This document shows, piece by piece, positions 17,289-25,631 of a stretch of 64,000 nucleotides of DNA. The notes below the pieces were generated by a model. That model saw only the letters and a list, made by a program, of their open reading frames with translations. It was not told the DNA's origin and ran no database searches. Position 1 is the stretch's first letter. Every line of letters begins with the position of its first letter. The position numbers and the translations under genes were made by a program. Origin of the DNA: Larkinella sp. C7 (lineage in GTDB: Bacteria > Bacteroidota > Bacteroidia > Cytophagales > Spirosomataceae); assembly GCF_006149005.1 (NCBI RefSeq), contig NZ_VBSL01000007.1, forward strand, positions 186,001-250,000, given 5' to 3'.

Positions 17289-18380
17289 TCAATTCGTCAG
17301 ATTGTGCAATGCCCAAACGTCAATGGAGATTTCCATGTCGGCTTTCAGCACGTTTAAAACATCGGCAAAAGGCCGGTGATTGTCGGCCAGATTTGAAAAC
17401 AGAACAATCAATGTCTTTTTCTGGGGAATGCGAACGACGCAGTTGCTAAAACCGCACGTACTGCCGGAGTGGAAAAACTCCGATGCTTCGCCATTTGTTT
17501 GGGTGAAAAACCAGCCTAGCCCGTAGAAACCGTTTGGCTGTCCTTCAATCTGATGATGGATGGTTTTGAGTTTTTCCCCAACATCGACCAGTTGGCCGGT
17601 TGTCAGCGCGTCGCTCCATTTTTTATAATCCGCCAGGGAAGTATAAACACAGCCGTCGCCTTTGGTGCCGCTCGTCACGCTCTGGTCCGAAAACCGGATG
17701 GTTTGGTCCTGATTTCGGGCATAGCCCATCGCCCGGTTGGGAATCGGCCGCTTCGGTTCATAGAGCGTCGTCTGGTTCATGCCCAGCGGTTTGAAAAGGC
17801 TTTCGGTGATGAACGCCAGATACGGTTTTTTCGTGACCCGCTCCACGACTTGTGTAAGCAAACAGAAGGCCGAATTGCTGTAGCGAAACCGGCTCCCCGG
17901 TTCGAAATACGTCGAGTCCTGCGACTGTAGCAGCGTCAACACTTCCGCATCAAAAATCTGCTCTTTTCGACTGGACGACAAAAGGGACTCGTAATCCAGA
18001 ATCCCGGAAGTGTGCGTCAGCAGATGACGCAACTTGATAGTTTTGCCAACGTTTGGATTGAAATCCGGGAAAAATTTGAGCAAATTGTCCTCCAGCGATA
18101 GCTTTTTCTGTTTCTCCAGCAGCAGAATGCACATCGCCGTGAACTGCTTGGAAACCGACGCCATCCGAAAATTGGTTTCCGGCGAAAGGGGCGTTTTCGT
18201 CTCCAGATTGGCCAGGCCAACACCCCGGTTGTAGACGATTTTTCCATCGATCACCACCAGCAGGGCACCGCCGGGCTGGTCGGCCGGAAAGTTGCGGTGC
18301 ATCACCGAATCGAGAGCCGCCGGGAGCTTTTGAGCCAAAACCGTATGAAGCATACAACACCAGAAAGCGAGGATTTTCAT
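17289..18380 (-). CDS. Secreted serine hydrolase, beta-lactamase class C / D-aminopeptidase family
   Basis: 363 aa with a short signal peptide (about 1-17). The active-site set is complete: S75-V-S-K78 (MASVSKQFTA), Y167-S-N169 and H304-S-G306. Family members act as D-peptidases, esterases or beta-lactamase-like enzymes in the periplasm; a true antibiotic-resistance role is not implied by sequence alone. It is transcribed alone toward miox; the word-based inverted repeat at 18426-18490 separates it from the folate gene. Confidence 0.9.
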   Translation of the reverse strand: MKILAFWCCMLHTVLAQKLPAALDSVMHRNFPADQPGGALLVVIDGKIVYNRGVGLANLETKTPLSPETNFRMASVSKQFTAMCILLLEKQKKLSLEDNLLKFFPDFNPNVGKTIKLRHLLTHTSGILDYESLLSSSRKEQIFDAEVLTLLQSQDSTYFEPGSRFRYSNSAFCLLTQVVERVTKKPYLAFITESLFKPLGMNQTTLYEPKRPIPNRAMGYARNQDQTIRFSDQSVTSGTKGDGCVYTSLADYKKWSDALTTGQLVDVGEKLKTIHHQIEGQPNGFYGLGWFFTQTNGEASEFFHSGSTCGFSNCVVRIPQKKTLIVLFSNLADNHRPFADVLNVLKADMEISIDVWALHNLTN

Positions 18381-18425
18381 TCCGGCAATCTACGAAAAAT
18401 AGGAACGCGGCCGGGTCGCCGATGC

Positions 18426-18490
18426 GATTTGACGGATTGAACGGATTTTCACGGATAAAATCAGTTTTAATCCGTTCAATCCGTCAGATC
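18426..18490. repeat. Long inverted repeat, ATCCGTTCAATCCG family
   Basis: Arms 18426-18447 and 18469-18490 are complementary over 22 bp with a single G-T position, around a 21-nt loop. The right arm covers the last codons and stop of the folate cyclo-ligase gene. The core word CGGATTGAACGGATT and the loop (CACGGATAAAATCAGTTTT) recur in the repeat at 51923-52012, making these two copies of one dispersed family. Confidence 0.9.
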
Positions 18491-19075
18491 AGCGTTCCCA
18501 TCAAAAACCCAGATCTGATCGGGTGTGATGCAGAAATTCAGGGAAATATCACCTTCGTACACATCGTTAATCTGATCGACCGGATCGAATAGCGACAGGC
18601 CGATTTTCAGGCAATCCGGGCGGCACTGGGCCAGAAACCGGTCGTAAAAACCGCCCCCGTAGCCGACGCGGTTGCCGGTTTGGTCGAAAGCTAACAACGG
18701 GACTAAAATAATATCGAATACTGAATTTTGAATAGCGAATAACGAAGTGGGAGGCTCGGGAATACCGTACCGGTTTTTGATAAACACGGTTTGGGGAGTG
18801 ATCGCGTAGTTTTCCAGGGTGCCGCTTTCCAGATTCGTGACGGGCGCGGCCACCCGAATCTGTGGAAATTCCTGCCAGAGCCGCCGGACGATGAGCCAGG
18901 TATCGACTTCTTTCTGACTTTCGATGGGCAAAAACGTACCGATAACCGAAACCGGTTTGGTTGGCAGAAACGTAAAAAAACGATTTGAGATGGCTTCGCA
19001 GCGGGTTTGCCATTCGGCTTCGGACAACGACCGGCGTTTCTGGCGAAATTCCGCACGCAGCTCGGCTTTCGTCAT
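18476..19075 (-). CDS. 5-Formyltetrahydrofolate cyclo-ligase
   Basis: 199 aa with the family signature order: KAELRAEFRQKRRSLS at the N-terminus, RYGIPEP, then ILVPLLAFDQTGNRVGYGGGFYDRF (about 122-147). It converts 5-formyl-THF to 5,10-methenyl-THF with ATP in the cytosol. Residues 110-121 (TSLFAIQNSVFD), a linker of variable length in the family, are encoded by AT-rich quasi-repeated words of the TATTCG/AATTC type (18713-18748) that look like intergenic repeat material. The last codons lie in an inverted repeat. The gene starts 3 bases after the bshC stop, so they are co-transcribed. Confidence 0.93.
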   Translation of the reverse strand: MTKAELRAEFRQKRRSLSEAEWQTRCEAISNRFFTFLPTKPVSVIGTFLPIESQKEVDTWLIVRRLWQEFPQIRVAAPVTNLESGTLENYAITPQTVFIKNRYGIPEPPTSLFAIQNSVFDIILVPLLAFDQTGNRVGYGGGFYDRFLAQCRPDCLKIGLSLFDPVDQINDVYEGDISLNFCITPDQIWVFDGNADLTD

Positions 19076-19078
19076 GGC

Positions 19079-20626
19079 TTAGTCTTTCAACACCAGCATC
19101 TGGTAGGCCATCGGATCAAAAACCGTCAGCAATTTCGGGATGAACTGCGGGTCGTTGAGCTGGAAATTCAGGTAATTTTCGGACCGCTCCTGAATACCGC
19201 CGTTCGGGAAGAGCTTTTGTTTCAGGGTCATCAACTGGATGAGAACCGTTTCGTAATTTTTCTCCTCGGTTTTCTTCAGCCGTTTTTCCAGATGATCGAT
19301 CGTGTGCATCAGCCGGGCTTTTTCGGCCAGCACGGCCCCTTCCAGCGACCGATCCACTTTGACGGATTTGTGCAGAATCTCGGCAAAGCACTGTTCCAGA
19401 CAAGCCTTCTGGTCCGTCAGATCGAGGGAATTTCCCGAAATTCGTTCCGTGTACGCCCGGCGCAATTTCACCTCGTCCCAGAACAGTTCTTCGGGCGATA
19501 CACCCAGTTTGTCCATTTTTTTGGCACTGGCGGGATTAACGTACAACGCAAAGTTGCGGGGCATCAGCAGCGGAAACGGAATCTTGAAATGATCGAAAAT
19601 GCCCTTCAGTTGCAGCCAGTACGGCACTTCTGACGGACCGCCGATGTAGGCCAGATTCGGCAAAATGACTTCCTGATAAACCGGGCGAAGCACCACATTG
19701 GGGCTAAACCGCTCCGGATGTTCGTCAACCAGGGCAACGATCTCTTCCTTCGAAAACCGTATTTCGGTGTTCAAAACTTCATACGAATCCTCGCCATCGG
19801 TAACAATCCGTTCGCGCAACTGGTCTTCCAGGTAAAAAAGATTGATTTCGCGGGGTGTGATCTGCGTTTTGTACCCGAGTGCTTCCAGTTGCTGGGTGGT
19901 TTGCGTAACGATGCTCTCGGTTGGGCGGTTCAGCAACTCGTCTTTGATGATCGGCGCAAACAGTCGTTTCAAGTCCGCATCGTCGGGGTCGAGGCAAATC
20001 AGGCCCTCTTTGCCCAGCAGTTCGTTGACATACCAGCGAACGGCGTCCGACAACGTATCGTGTTTCAGGTAAGCCTCTTCAAACAGAAACAGCTTTTCCG
20101 GCATCTGGTCGAACACGGTTTTCAATTCCTTCGGGCTCATCCGCCCCACGGCTCCGCGTTGCTCCGTTTCCCAGGTATAGTTTTTGCCAAATAGCGTAAA
20201 ATGGTTGATTTCGGCAAAGTCGTGGTCTTCGGCGGCCAGCCAGTAGATCGGGACAAACCGGTAGGCCGGATACGTTTCGTTCAGTTTTTTCGCCAGATTT
20301 ACCGTCGTAATCCACTTGTAAAGGACGTAAAGTGGCCCGGTGAAAATATTGAGTTGGTGGCCCGTCGTCACCGTAAAGGTATTGGGCTGGGTCAGGACCG
20401 AGAAGTCGGGTTTGTTGGGAATGTGCTGGTACTGCCGTTCCAGAACTTCCACCAGCGTCTGCCGTTTGCTGTCGTCGAACGCCCGGTTTTTGACTTGGTC
20501 CTCAAACGCTTCCAGGGTTGGAAAGTGGTTGTAATAGGGTTGGAGAGCTTCTTTTTGAGAGATATAATCGAGGAACAGATTCGAAAACTGGCCGGTGGCG
20601 GTGAGTGGCAGGTACTGACAGTCCAT
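19079..20626 (-). CDS. bshC: Bacillithiol biosynthesis cysteine-adding enzyme BshC
   Basis: 515 aa from the ATG at 20626 (MDCQYLPLTATGQFSNLFLDY), the usual BshC N-terminus; a start at 20668 would add 14 residues. Family landmarks are VTTGHQLNIFTGPLYVLYK, FVPIYWLAAEDHDFAEINH, PNLAYIGGPSEVPYWLQLKG and the C-terminal coiled-coil LEKRLKKTEEKNYETV. It adds cysteine to glucosamine-malate to make bacillithiol, the low-molecular-weight thiol of many Bacteroidota and Firmicutes. It is followed in operon by the folate cyclo-ligase and preceded by a padR gene on the same strand with a 96-base gap. Confidence 0.95.
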   Translation of the reverse strand: MDCQYLPLTATGQFSNLFLDYISQKEALQPYYNHFPTLEAFEDQVKNRAFDDSKRQTLVEVLERQYQHIPNKPDFSVLTQPNTFTVTTGHQLNIFTGPLYVLYKWITTVNLAKKLNETYPAYRFVPIYWLAAEDHDFAEINHFTLFGKNYTWETEQRGAVGRMSPKELKTVFDQMPEKLFLFEEAYLKHDTLSDAVRWYVNELLGKEGLICLDPDDADLKRLFAPIIKDELLNRPTESIVTQTTQQLEALGYKTQITPREINLFYLEDQLRERIVTDGEDSYEVLNTEIRFSKEEIVALVDEHPERFSPNVVLRPVYQEVILPNLAYIGGPSEVPYWLQLKGIFDHFKIPFPLLMPRNFALYVNPASAKKMDKLGVSPEELFWDEVKLRRAYTERISGNSLDLTDQKACLEQCFAEILHKSVKVDRSLEGAVLAEKARLMHTIDHLEKRLKKTEEKNYETVLIQLMTLKQKLFPNGGIQERSENYLNFQLNDPQFIPKLLTVFDPMAYQMLVLKD

Positions 20627-20722
20627 GAAAATGGGATTTTTGTCAGTGAACACAGAATTGGGGATCAAGGTTCGGACGAGTTAAGGTGAATACACGAATG
20701 GCAACCAAAGGTGGTCCAGAAA

Positions 20723-21049
20723 TCAGGCCAGCCCGGTTTTCGGGATCTGGTTCCAGAGGTTGTTCCGGGTGGTGTGGATTTCCTGCAAGGCCCGGGTTCC
20801 GCCCAGCGTCACATTGAAAAACCGCTTCCGGCGGCCCCCGCGCTCGGCGGTGGCCCCGCCCATCTGCGACTTGAGGTAGCCTTTTTCTTCGAGTCGTTGC
20901 AGCGTCGCATGAATGGCACTCAGACTGACGGTGCGACCGGTTTGCTTCTCGATTTCTTCCAGAATGGTCACGCCGTAAGCCTGCCCGTTCAGCATGGCAA
21001 CCGTTAGCAGCACCAGTTCCTCAAATTCGCCTAAGTACGGACGATTCAT
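20723..21049 (-). CDS. PadR family transcriptional regulator
   Basis: 108 aa winged-helix protein: LGEFEELVLLTVAMLNGQAYGVTILEEIE is the N-terminal helical part, TVSLSAIHATLQRLEEKGYLKSQ the recognition helix and start of the wing, and TERGGRRKRFFNVTLGGTRALQE completes the wing. The C-terminal dimerisation helix is short. PadR proteins usually repress their own gene and nearby membrane or efflux genes. Here a 30-bp palindrome sits on its own promoter and start codon. No permease gene adjoins it; the next gene on the strand is bshC. Confidence 0.92.
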   Translation of the reverse strand: MNRPYLGEFEELVLLTVAMLNGQAYGVTILEEIEKQTGRTVSLSAIHATLQRLEEKGYLKSQMGGATAERGGRRKRFFNVTLGGTRALQEIHTTRNNLWNQIPKTGLA

Positions 21050-21100
21050 ATTTGTTTAGGTTTTGTAAAACAAATATATCCAGATTCTTTTAGCAGCAAA
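21048..21100 (-). promoter_or_regulatory. padR promoter with overlapping palindromic operator
   Basis: On the minus strand TTTG (21100-21097) and TATATTTG (21078-21071) are 18 bases apart, a consensus Bacteroidota promoter. A perfect 10-bp inverted repeat ATATTTGTTT / AAACAAATAT with a 10-nt spacer spans 21048-21077, covering the -7 box, the expected transcription start and the A and T of the padR start codon. This layout fits autorepression by PadR. Confidence 0.65.
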
Positions 21101-21154
21101 GAACCGGTCGGTAAATCATCGTTTTTTGGCGGAAAATGACGGAAAATTAGGACA

Positions 21155-21877
21155 TCACAACATCCGAATCTTGATGTTCCGGTACCAAACCGTGCTGCCC
21201 CAGTCCTGCAAACCAATCCGCCCGGTCAATTGCCCTTTGCTGATCGGCGCGGTATTTAGCTTGCTTTCGGCGATTCGTTTTTTCCAGTCGGTGCTCTCAA
21301 CGTTGTGTTCCTGAATGAGATAGCCGTTCATGTAAACCGACAGTACTTTCCCTTTCAGCTTGAAATGAATCTGGTTCCACTCGCCCACGGGTTTTGGTTC
21401 GCGAATGCGGGCATTGGCGACGCTGAAGAAATCGCCCGCGCGGTGTTTGTTTTCCGGGGCTCCTTCGTAGATGGCGTTGTCGAGCACCTGAAGCTCCAGT
21501 CCTGTGTGGTAAATCTCCTTGTATTCCGGGGCTTCGGTTACAAAAAAGAAAATACCGCTGTTCGTAAACCGTTCGACTTTACAATCCGCCTTGAATTCAA
21601 AATCCCCTTTAAACGTTTGATCCGTCGCCAGATCCCCCCCGTTTTTGGCTTTGTTTCCGGCGCGTTCCGGCACGTTCAGTTTCAGCGCCCCGTTCTCGAT
21701 AATCCAGGCCGAGCCGACACCGGTTTTGCCGTACGTATGCCAGCCGCTGACGTCTTTGCCGTTGAAGAGCAGTTTCCAGCCTTCTTTCTTTTCCTGTGCA
21801 GTCAAGGTGTTCGGAGCCTGTGCAAACAGGTGGACGACCGATAGGAAGAACAGCGCAGTCAGTGAATTTTTTTTCAT
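21155..21877 (-). CDS. Secreted DUF1080 protein (3-keto-disaccharide hydrolase family)
   Basis: 240 aa with a Sec signal peptide (about 1-19, LFAQA). The concanavalin-like DUF1080 domain is clear: GWKLLFNGKDVSGWHTYGK, FKGDFEFKADCKVERFTNSGIFF, YHTGLELQVLDN, KPVGEWNQIHFKLKGKVLSVYMNGY and GRIGLQDWGSTVWYRNIKI. Pfam names the family 3-keto-disaccharide hydrolase; members hydrolyse glycosides oxidised at C3. It lies downstream, on the same strand, of a Tat-exported Gfo/Idh/MocA oxidoreductase that could supply the 3-keto substrate, but an inverted repeat separates them. Confidence 0.93.
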   Translation of the reverse strand: MKKNSLTALFFLSVVHLFAQAPNTLTAQEKKEGWKLLFNGKDVSGWHTYGKTGVGSAWIIENGALKLNVPERAGNKAKNGGDLATDQTFKGDFEFKADCKVERFTNSGIFFFVTEAPEYKEIYHTGLELQVLDNAIYEGAPENKHRAGDFFSVANARIREPKPVGEWNQIHFKLKGKVLSVYMNGYLIQEHNVESTDWKKRIAESKLNTAPISKGQLTGRIGLQDWGSTVWYRNIKIRML

Positions 21878-21901
21878 AGGTTTTGAAAGAGAGAAAAGAG
21901 C

Positions 21902-21953
21902 AAAGACAAGAGAGTAAAGACACGGTTTTTCAGGTCTTTACTCTCTTGTCTTT
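21902..21953. repeat. Perfect 20-bp inverted repeat, AGACAAGAGAGTAAAGA family
   Basis: Arms 21902-21921 and 21934-21953 are perfectly complementary around a 12-nt loop. It lies between the Gfo/Idh/MocA gene and DUF1080, both on the minus strand. The same word AGACAAGAGAGTAAAGA recurs in the repeat upstream of rnhB (36508-36582). Short T-rich flanks make it a plausible terminator or attenuator. Confidence 0.9.
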
Positions 21954-21972
21954 ATTCTATATTCTATTAAAA

Positions 21973-23322
21973 TTACATCGCCCAGCCCTGGCGGTACTCG
22001 CGTTTCAGATACGGATTCAGTTCTGGGGCGTTGGTGAAGGCCATGGTTTTCGTATCCCAGTTCAGTTTGGTGCCTTGTTTGTAGAGTGCCACGATGCCCA
22101 GCAGCATGGTTTCGCACAACGGACCAGCGTATTCAAAGGGAGAAACCGCTTTGCCATTGCCTTTGCAGGCTTCGGCCCAGTTGCGTTCGTGACTCATGCC
22201 GACACGTGGAATGGTCTGCGCCGGTTTTTTGTAGGAATCCATTTTTTCCTGCGGCAACAGACGCGGTTTGGAGCCGTAGGTTTCGTGGAAAAGCTTTCCT
22301 TTTGTTCCGATGTATAAAACGCCACCACCTTTGGGAACGGGGCCATCGCCAAATTCGACCGGTTTGGGTGGCAGAATACCGCCGTCGTACCACGTCATCG
22401 TCAGCGGATTTTTCTTGTCTTTGGTTTCAAACTCGAAGGTCACCAGCGACGAAACCGGGTAGCTTTGCTTGTTAAACGGCGTTGAGGAAGCTTCTACCGT
22501 GATTGGTGGATTGAGACCCAGCGCCCAGAACGGGTGATCGACGAGGTGAGCCCCCATGTCACCCAGCGCACCGGCACCGTAATCGACCCAGCCACGCCAT
22601 TTGAACGGGGTATACGCCGGATTGTAGGCCCGGTGCGGAGCGGGACCCAAAAACAACTCCCAGTCCAGCGTCGATGGGGCGTCGACGGCTTCTTTTGGTA
22701 CTTCCATGCCTTGTGGCCAGATGGGGCGGTTGGTCCAGACGTGGACTTCCTGCACTTTGCCGATGGCGCCGTCGGCAATCCATTCGTTGATCAGGCGGGC
22801 ATCGTCGTTCGAATGGCCCTGATTTCCCATTTGCGTAACGACTTTCGGATTTTCTTTTGCCAGCCGCGCCAGTTCGCGCGATTCCCAAACCGTAACGGTC
22901 AACGGTTTTTGCACGTAGACGTGTTTGCCGAGTTTCATGGCGGCTGATGCAATAACACCGTGGAGGTGATCGGGTGTGGCCACCACAATGCCGTCGATGT
23001 CCTTCTGGGCTTCCAGCATCTTGCGGTAATCTTTGTACCGCTTGGCGTTCGGGTATTTTTCGAAAACCGGGCCGGCGTATTTCTCATCGACATCGCAGAG
23101 GGCCACAATGTTTTCGGTGGGCGCCAGGGCGTTGAGGTTGCTTTTTCCCATACCGCCGATGCCGACACCGGCAACGTTCAGTTTATCAGACGGCGCGATA
23201 AAGCCTTTGCCTCCGAGCACATGCCGGGGCAGAATGGTCACGCCAGCCAGGGCCAGCGACGAAGCTTTGACAAAACCTCGTCGGCTAACCGCCTGCTCTG
23301 CTTTGTTTTTCAGATTGTTCAT
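21973..23322 (-). CDS. Tat-exported Gfo/Idh/MocA family oxidoreductase
   Basis: 449 aa. The N-terminus has a twin-arginine motif ([17 protein letters not shown]). The Rossmann part shows [17 protein letters not shown] and [15 protein letters not shown], with [20 protein letters not shown] replacing the usual EKP by QKP, as in many long Bacteroidota members. The C-terminal part includes [20 protein letters not shown]. It is likely a periplasmic sugar or glycoside dehydrogenase. DUF1080 lies downstream on the same strand. The upstream 240 bases contain no recognised gene. Confidence 0.92.
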   Translation of the reverse strand: MNNLKNKAEQAVSRRGFVKASSLALAGVTILPRHVLGGKGFIAPSDKLNVAGVGIGGMGKSNLNALAPTENIVALCDVDEKYAGPVFEKYPNAKRYKDYRKMLEAQKDIDGIVVATPDHLHGVIASAAMKLGKHVYVQKPLTVTVWESRELARLAKENPKVVTQMGNQGHSNDDARLINEWIADGAIGKVQEVHVWTNRPIWPQGMEVPKEAVDAPSTLDWELFLGPAPHRAYNPAYTPFKWRGWVDYGAGALGDMGAHLVDHPFWALGLNPPITVEASSTPFNKQSYPVSSLVTFEFETKDKKNPLTMTWYDGGILPPKPVEFGDGPVPKGGGVLYIGTKGKLFHETYGSKPRLLPQEKMDSYKKPAQTIPRVGMSHERNWAEACKGNGKAVSPFEYAGPLCETMLLGIVALYKQGTKLNWDTKTMAFTNAPELNPYLKREYRQGWAM

Positions 23323-23565
23323 ACGTGAAACAGTATGTTTGTTAAGGGAATGGAATACGAGTGTGTTAAAAGTACAAAATCATCGTGTCTGAAGTACTAT
23401 TTAATCGCATGAAAATGCTATACCGCATCTTGCTTAAATTTTAGGCTAAAAGATATTTTTGGACCCGTAAAGGACAGATGTTTGTAGGAGAAGGTGTCCC
23501 AGAATGATCTTAGCGTGCCAGCGGTACGCACAGCCTACTAATCAGGAAAAAACGCGCGTTTTGCG

Positions 23566-24156
23566 TCATTTCAATTTCTTCGGATTGACCCGCCGGATCA
23601 CTTCCCGTTTATTGAACACGATGCGCCAGATCACGAACGGCAAAGCCGCGCTGTCCGTGCAGGTTTTGCAAATCACATCATCCGTCGCAACGGGTGAATT
23701 GTAGACAAACAGCGTGTCGTTCAGTTTCTGGACGTTGTCGTTCTGCTCCAGTTTATTCTGGGCGTTGTAGACATACGCACCCAGCAAATCCCGCTCTTTG
23801 GGGTCCAGGGCCGGGTTGGTTACATCTTTTGCCTTCAGCAAATCGATCGTAATGGCGTACTGTTTCTCCAGTTTCTGAATGGCCGGTATGTTTTCCAGGT
23901 TGCAAAACGTGGAGTCTCCGGGCTTTTTCGTCAGTTCACGAGTCAGGGCTTTTCGGGTGGTCAGAATGAGGGCTTTACCCCATTCGTCGACAGTGGTTGT
24001 GAGTTGGACGTTGGTGACCCGCTTAATTTTCCGGTCGTTCATTTCCTGCGCCAGTTCCTTCGTATTCTGATTCTGGTCGGGAGAGCAGGCGGACTCAAAA
24101 AATAGAAGAAACAACAGACTCAGCAGGAAAGCAAAAGGGGAAAAGATACGGTTCAT
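23566..24156 (-). CDS. Lipoprotein with Tll0287-like (DUF3365) domain, degenerate haem motif
   Basis: 196 aa from the ATG at 24156, which starts a lipoprotein signal with lipobox ESAC (C24). The body resembles Tll0287-like sensor domains: FCNLENIPAIQKLEKQYAITIDLLK, NPALDPKERDLL, and near the end PVATDDVICKTCTDSA. In typical members the last segment is a CxxCH haem site; here it is C163-K-T-C166-T167, so the histidine is missing. It may have lost covalent haem, or bind something else. The family assignment rests on motif order only. Confidence 0.6.
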   Translation of the reverse strand: MNRIFSPFAFLLSLLFLLFFESACSPDQNQNTKELAQEMNDRKIKRVTNVQLTTTVDEWGKALILTTRKALTRELTKKPGDSTFCNLENIPAIQKLEKQYAITIDLLKAKDVTNPALDPKERDLLGAYVYNAQNKLEQNDNVQKLNDTLFVYNSPVATDDVICKTCTDSAALPFVIWRIVFNKREVIRRVNPKKLK

Positions 24157-24263
24157 TGCCAGGAACTTAGTGAAGTGAAATCTTGTCATCAATCAGGATA
24201 ACGATGGGATTGCCCGTTTCGTTGACAAATGTACGACCGAAGTGTTGACTGACCGAATTTTCG

Positions 24264-24271
24264 TAGATTTG
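24264..24271 (+). promoter_or_regulatory. Possible -7 element of prfA
   Basis: TAGATTTG matches the -7 consensus TAnnTTTG exactly, 62 bases upstream of the prfA start. A TTG lies 16 bases upstream (24245-24247), shorter than the usual 19-21 spacing. Confidence 0.35.
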
Positions 24272-24333
24272 TATCAAAATTCACCCGGTCTTGAGGGGAA
24301 CGAGGCAATTTGAAGGCATAATATTTTTGACCA

Positions 24334-25407
24334 ATGATTGATCAATTAGAATCCATAAAAGAACGGTTTGAGGAGATTTCTCAGCAAATCATGATGCCGG
24401 AAATCGTTTCGGATCAGAAGAAATACACCAAGCTGAGCAAGGAATACAAAGACCTCGAAAAGATTGTCAAGCAGTATCAGGTTTACAAAAAACTGCTGAA
24501 CGACATTGACGGGGCGAAGGAACTGCTGGCGACCGAGAAGGACGAAGATTTGCGCGAAATGGCCAAAGCCGAACTCGATGAGCTGGTGCCGCAGCGCGAA
24601 CCGATGGAGGACGTATTGAAAGAAATGCTGATTCCGAAAGATCCGAACGACAGCAAAAACGTCATTCTCGAAATTCGGGCCGGAACCGGTGGCGACGAAG
24701 CATCCATTTTCGCCGGTGATCTCTTCCGCATGTACCAGCGGCTTTGCGACCGCATGGGCTGGCGGATGTCGCTGATGGACTTCACCGAAGGAACCTCGGG
24801 CGGTTACAAAGAAATTATCTGCCAGGTCGAAGGCGAAGACGTCTACGGCAAACTGAAATTCGAATCCGGGGTTCACCGCGTTCAGCGGGTTCCGGCCACC
24901 GAATCGCAGGGGCGGATTCATACCTCAGCCTCCAGCGTAGCGGTTTTACCCGAAGCGGAAGAGGTTGACGTTCAGATCAATATGAACGACATTCGGAAAG
25001 ATACCTTCTGCTCTTCGGGTGCGGGAGGGCAGTCGGTCAACACCACCTATTCGGCGGTTCGGCTGACACACATTCCGTCGGGTTTGGTGGTGCAGTGTCA
25101 GGATGAACGTTCGCAGATCAAAAATACCGAGAAAGCTCTGACGGTTTTGCGGTCACGTTTGTACGAAATTGAACTGCAAAAGCACAACGACGAAATCAGC
25201 TCGCAGCGCAAGTCGATGGTGGGTAGTGGCGACCGTTCCGACAAAATCCGGACCTACAATTATCCGCAAAGCCGGGTTACCGACCACCGCATCGGTCTGA
25301 CGGTGTATAACCTGCCGACGGTGATGGATGGCGACATCGACAACTTTATCGAGCAACTCCGCATGGCCGAAAACGCCGAACGGATGAAAGAAGCCGCGAT
25401 GGTATAA
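24334..25407 (+). CDS. prfA: Peptide chain release factor 1
   Basis: 357 aa, the normal RF1 length. The stop-codon recognition tripeptide P187-A-T189 identifies RF1 (UAA/UAG) rather than RF2. The catalytic G231-G-Q233 lies in [23 protein letters not shown]. The N-terminal coiled-coil and the [14 protein letters not shown] segment of domain 4 are intact. It converges on uvrB, with a nested palindrome between the two stops. Confidence 0.98.
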   Translation: MIDQLESIKERFEEISQQIMMPEIVSDQKKYTKLSKEYKDLEKIVKQYQVYKKLLNDIDGAKELLATEKDEDLREMAKAELDELVPQREPMEDVLKEMLIPKDPNDSKNVILEIRAGTGGDEASIFAGDLFRMYQRLCDRMGWRMSLMDFTEGTSGGYKEIICQVEGEDVYGKLKFESGVHRVQRVPATESQGRIHTSASSVAVLPEAEEVDVQINMNDIRKDTFCSSGAGGQSVNTTYSAVRLTHIPSGLVVQCQDERSQIKNTEKALTVLRSRLYEIELQKHNDEISSQRKSMVGSGDRSDKIRTYNYPQSRVTDHRIGLTVYNLPTVMDGDIDNFIEQLRMAENAERMKEAAMV

Positions 25408-25494
25408 GCACCCCTGGTCGGAAGGCCGGTGCCGCTCTAGTCCGTGGGATTCTTATCATGTTGGGAGCTTGGACGGATCTTACGGTGAGTTAAT

Positions 25495-25612
25495 CCGGAA
25501 GCCCTGGAAGGGCGGTCTGTCAATAGTCAAAAGGTTATCCACAACTTCAGGCCGCTCCTGCGGAGCTACCAGTTGTGGATAACCTTTTGACTATTGACAG
25601 GGAAGCTTCCGG
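25495..25612. repeat. Nested palindrome between prfA and uvrB, 30-bp perfect stem with two DnaA-box words
   Basis: Three nested stems: CCGGAAGC (25495-25502) with GCTTCCGG (25605-25612); a 30-bp perfect stem, 25517-25546 with 25571-25600; and GCTCC-TGC-GGAGC (25554-25566) in the loop. Each long arm contains the 9-mer TTATCCACA (25535-25543 plus strand, 25582-25574 minus strand), identical to the E. coli R1 DnaA box. Placed between convergent stops it would act as a terminator for both genes. Confidence 0.9.
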
Positions 25613-25631
25613 CCTTAATTCAAACAACTTC

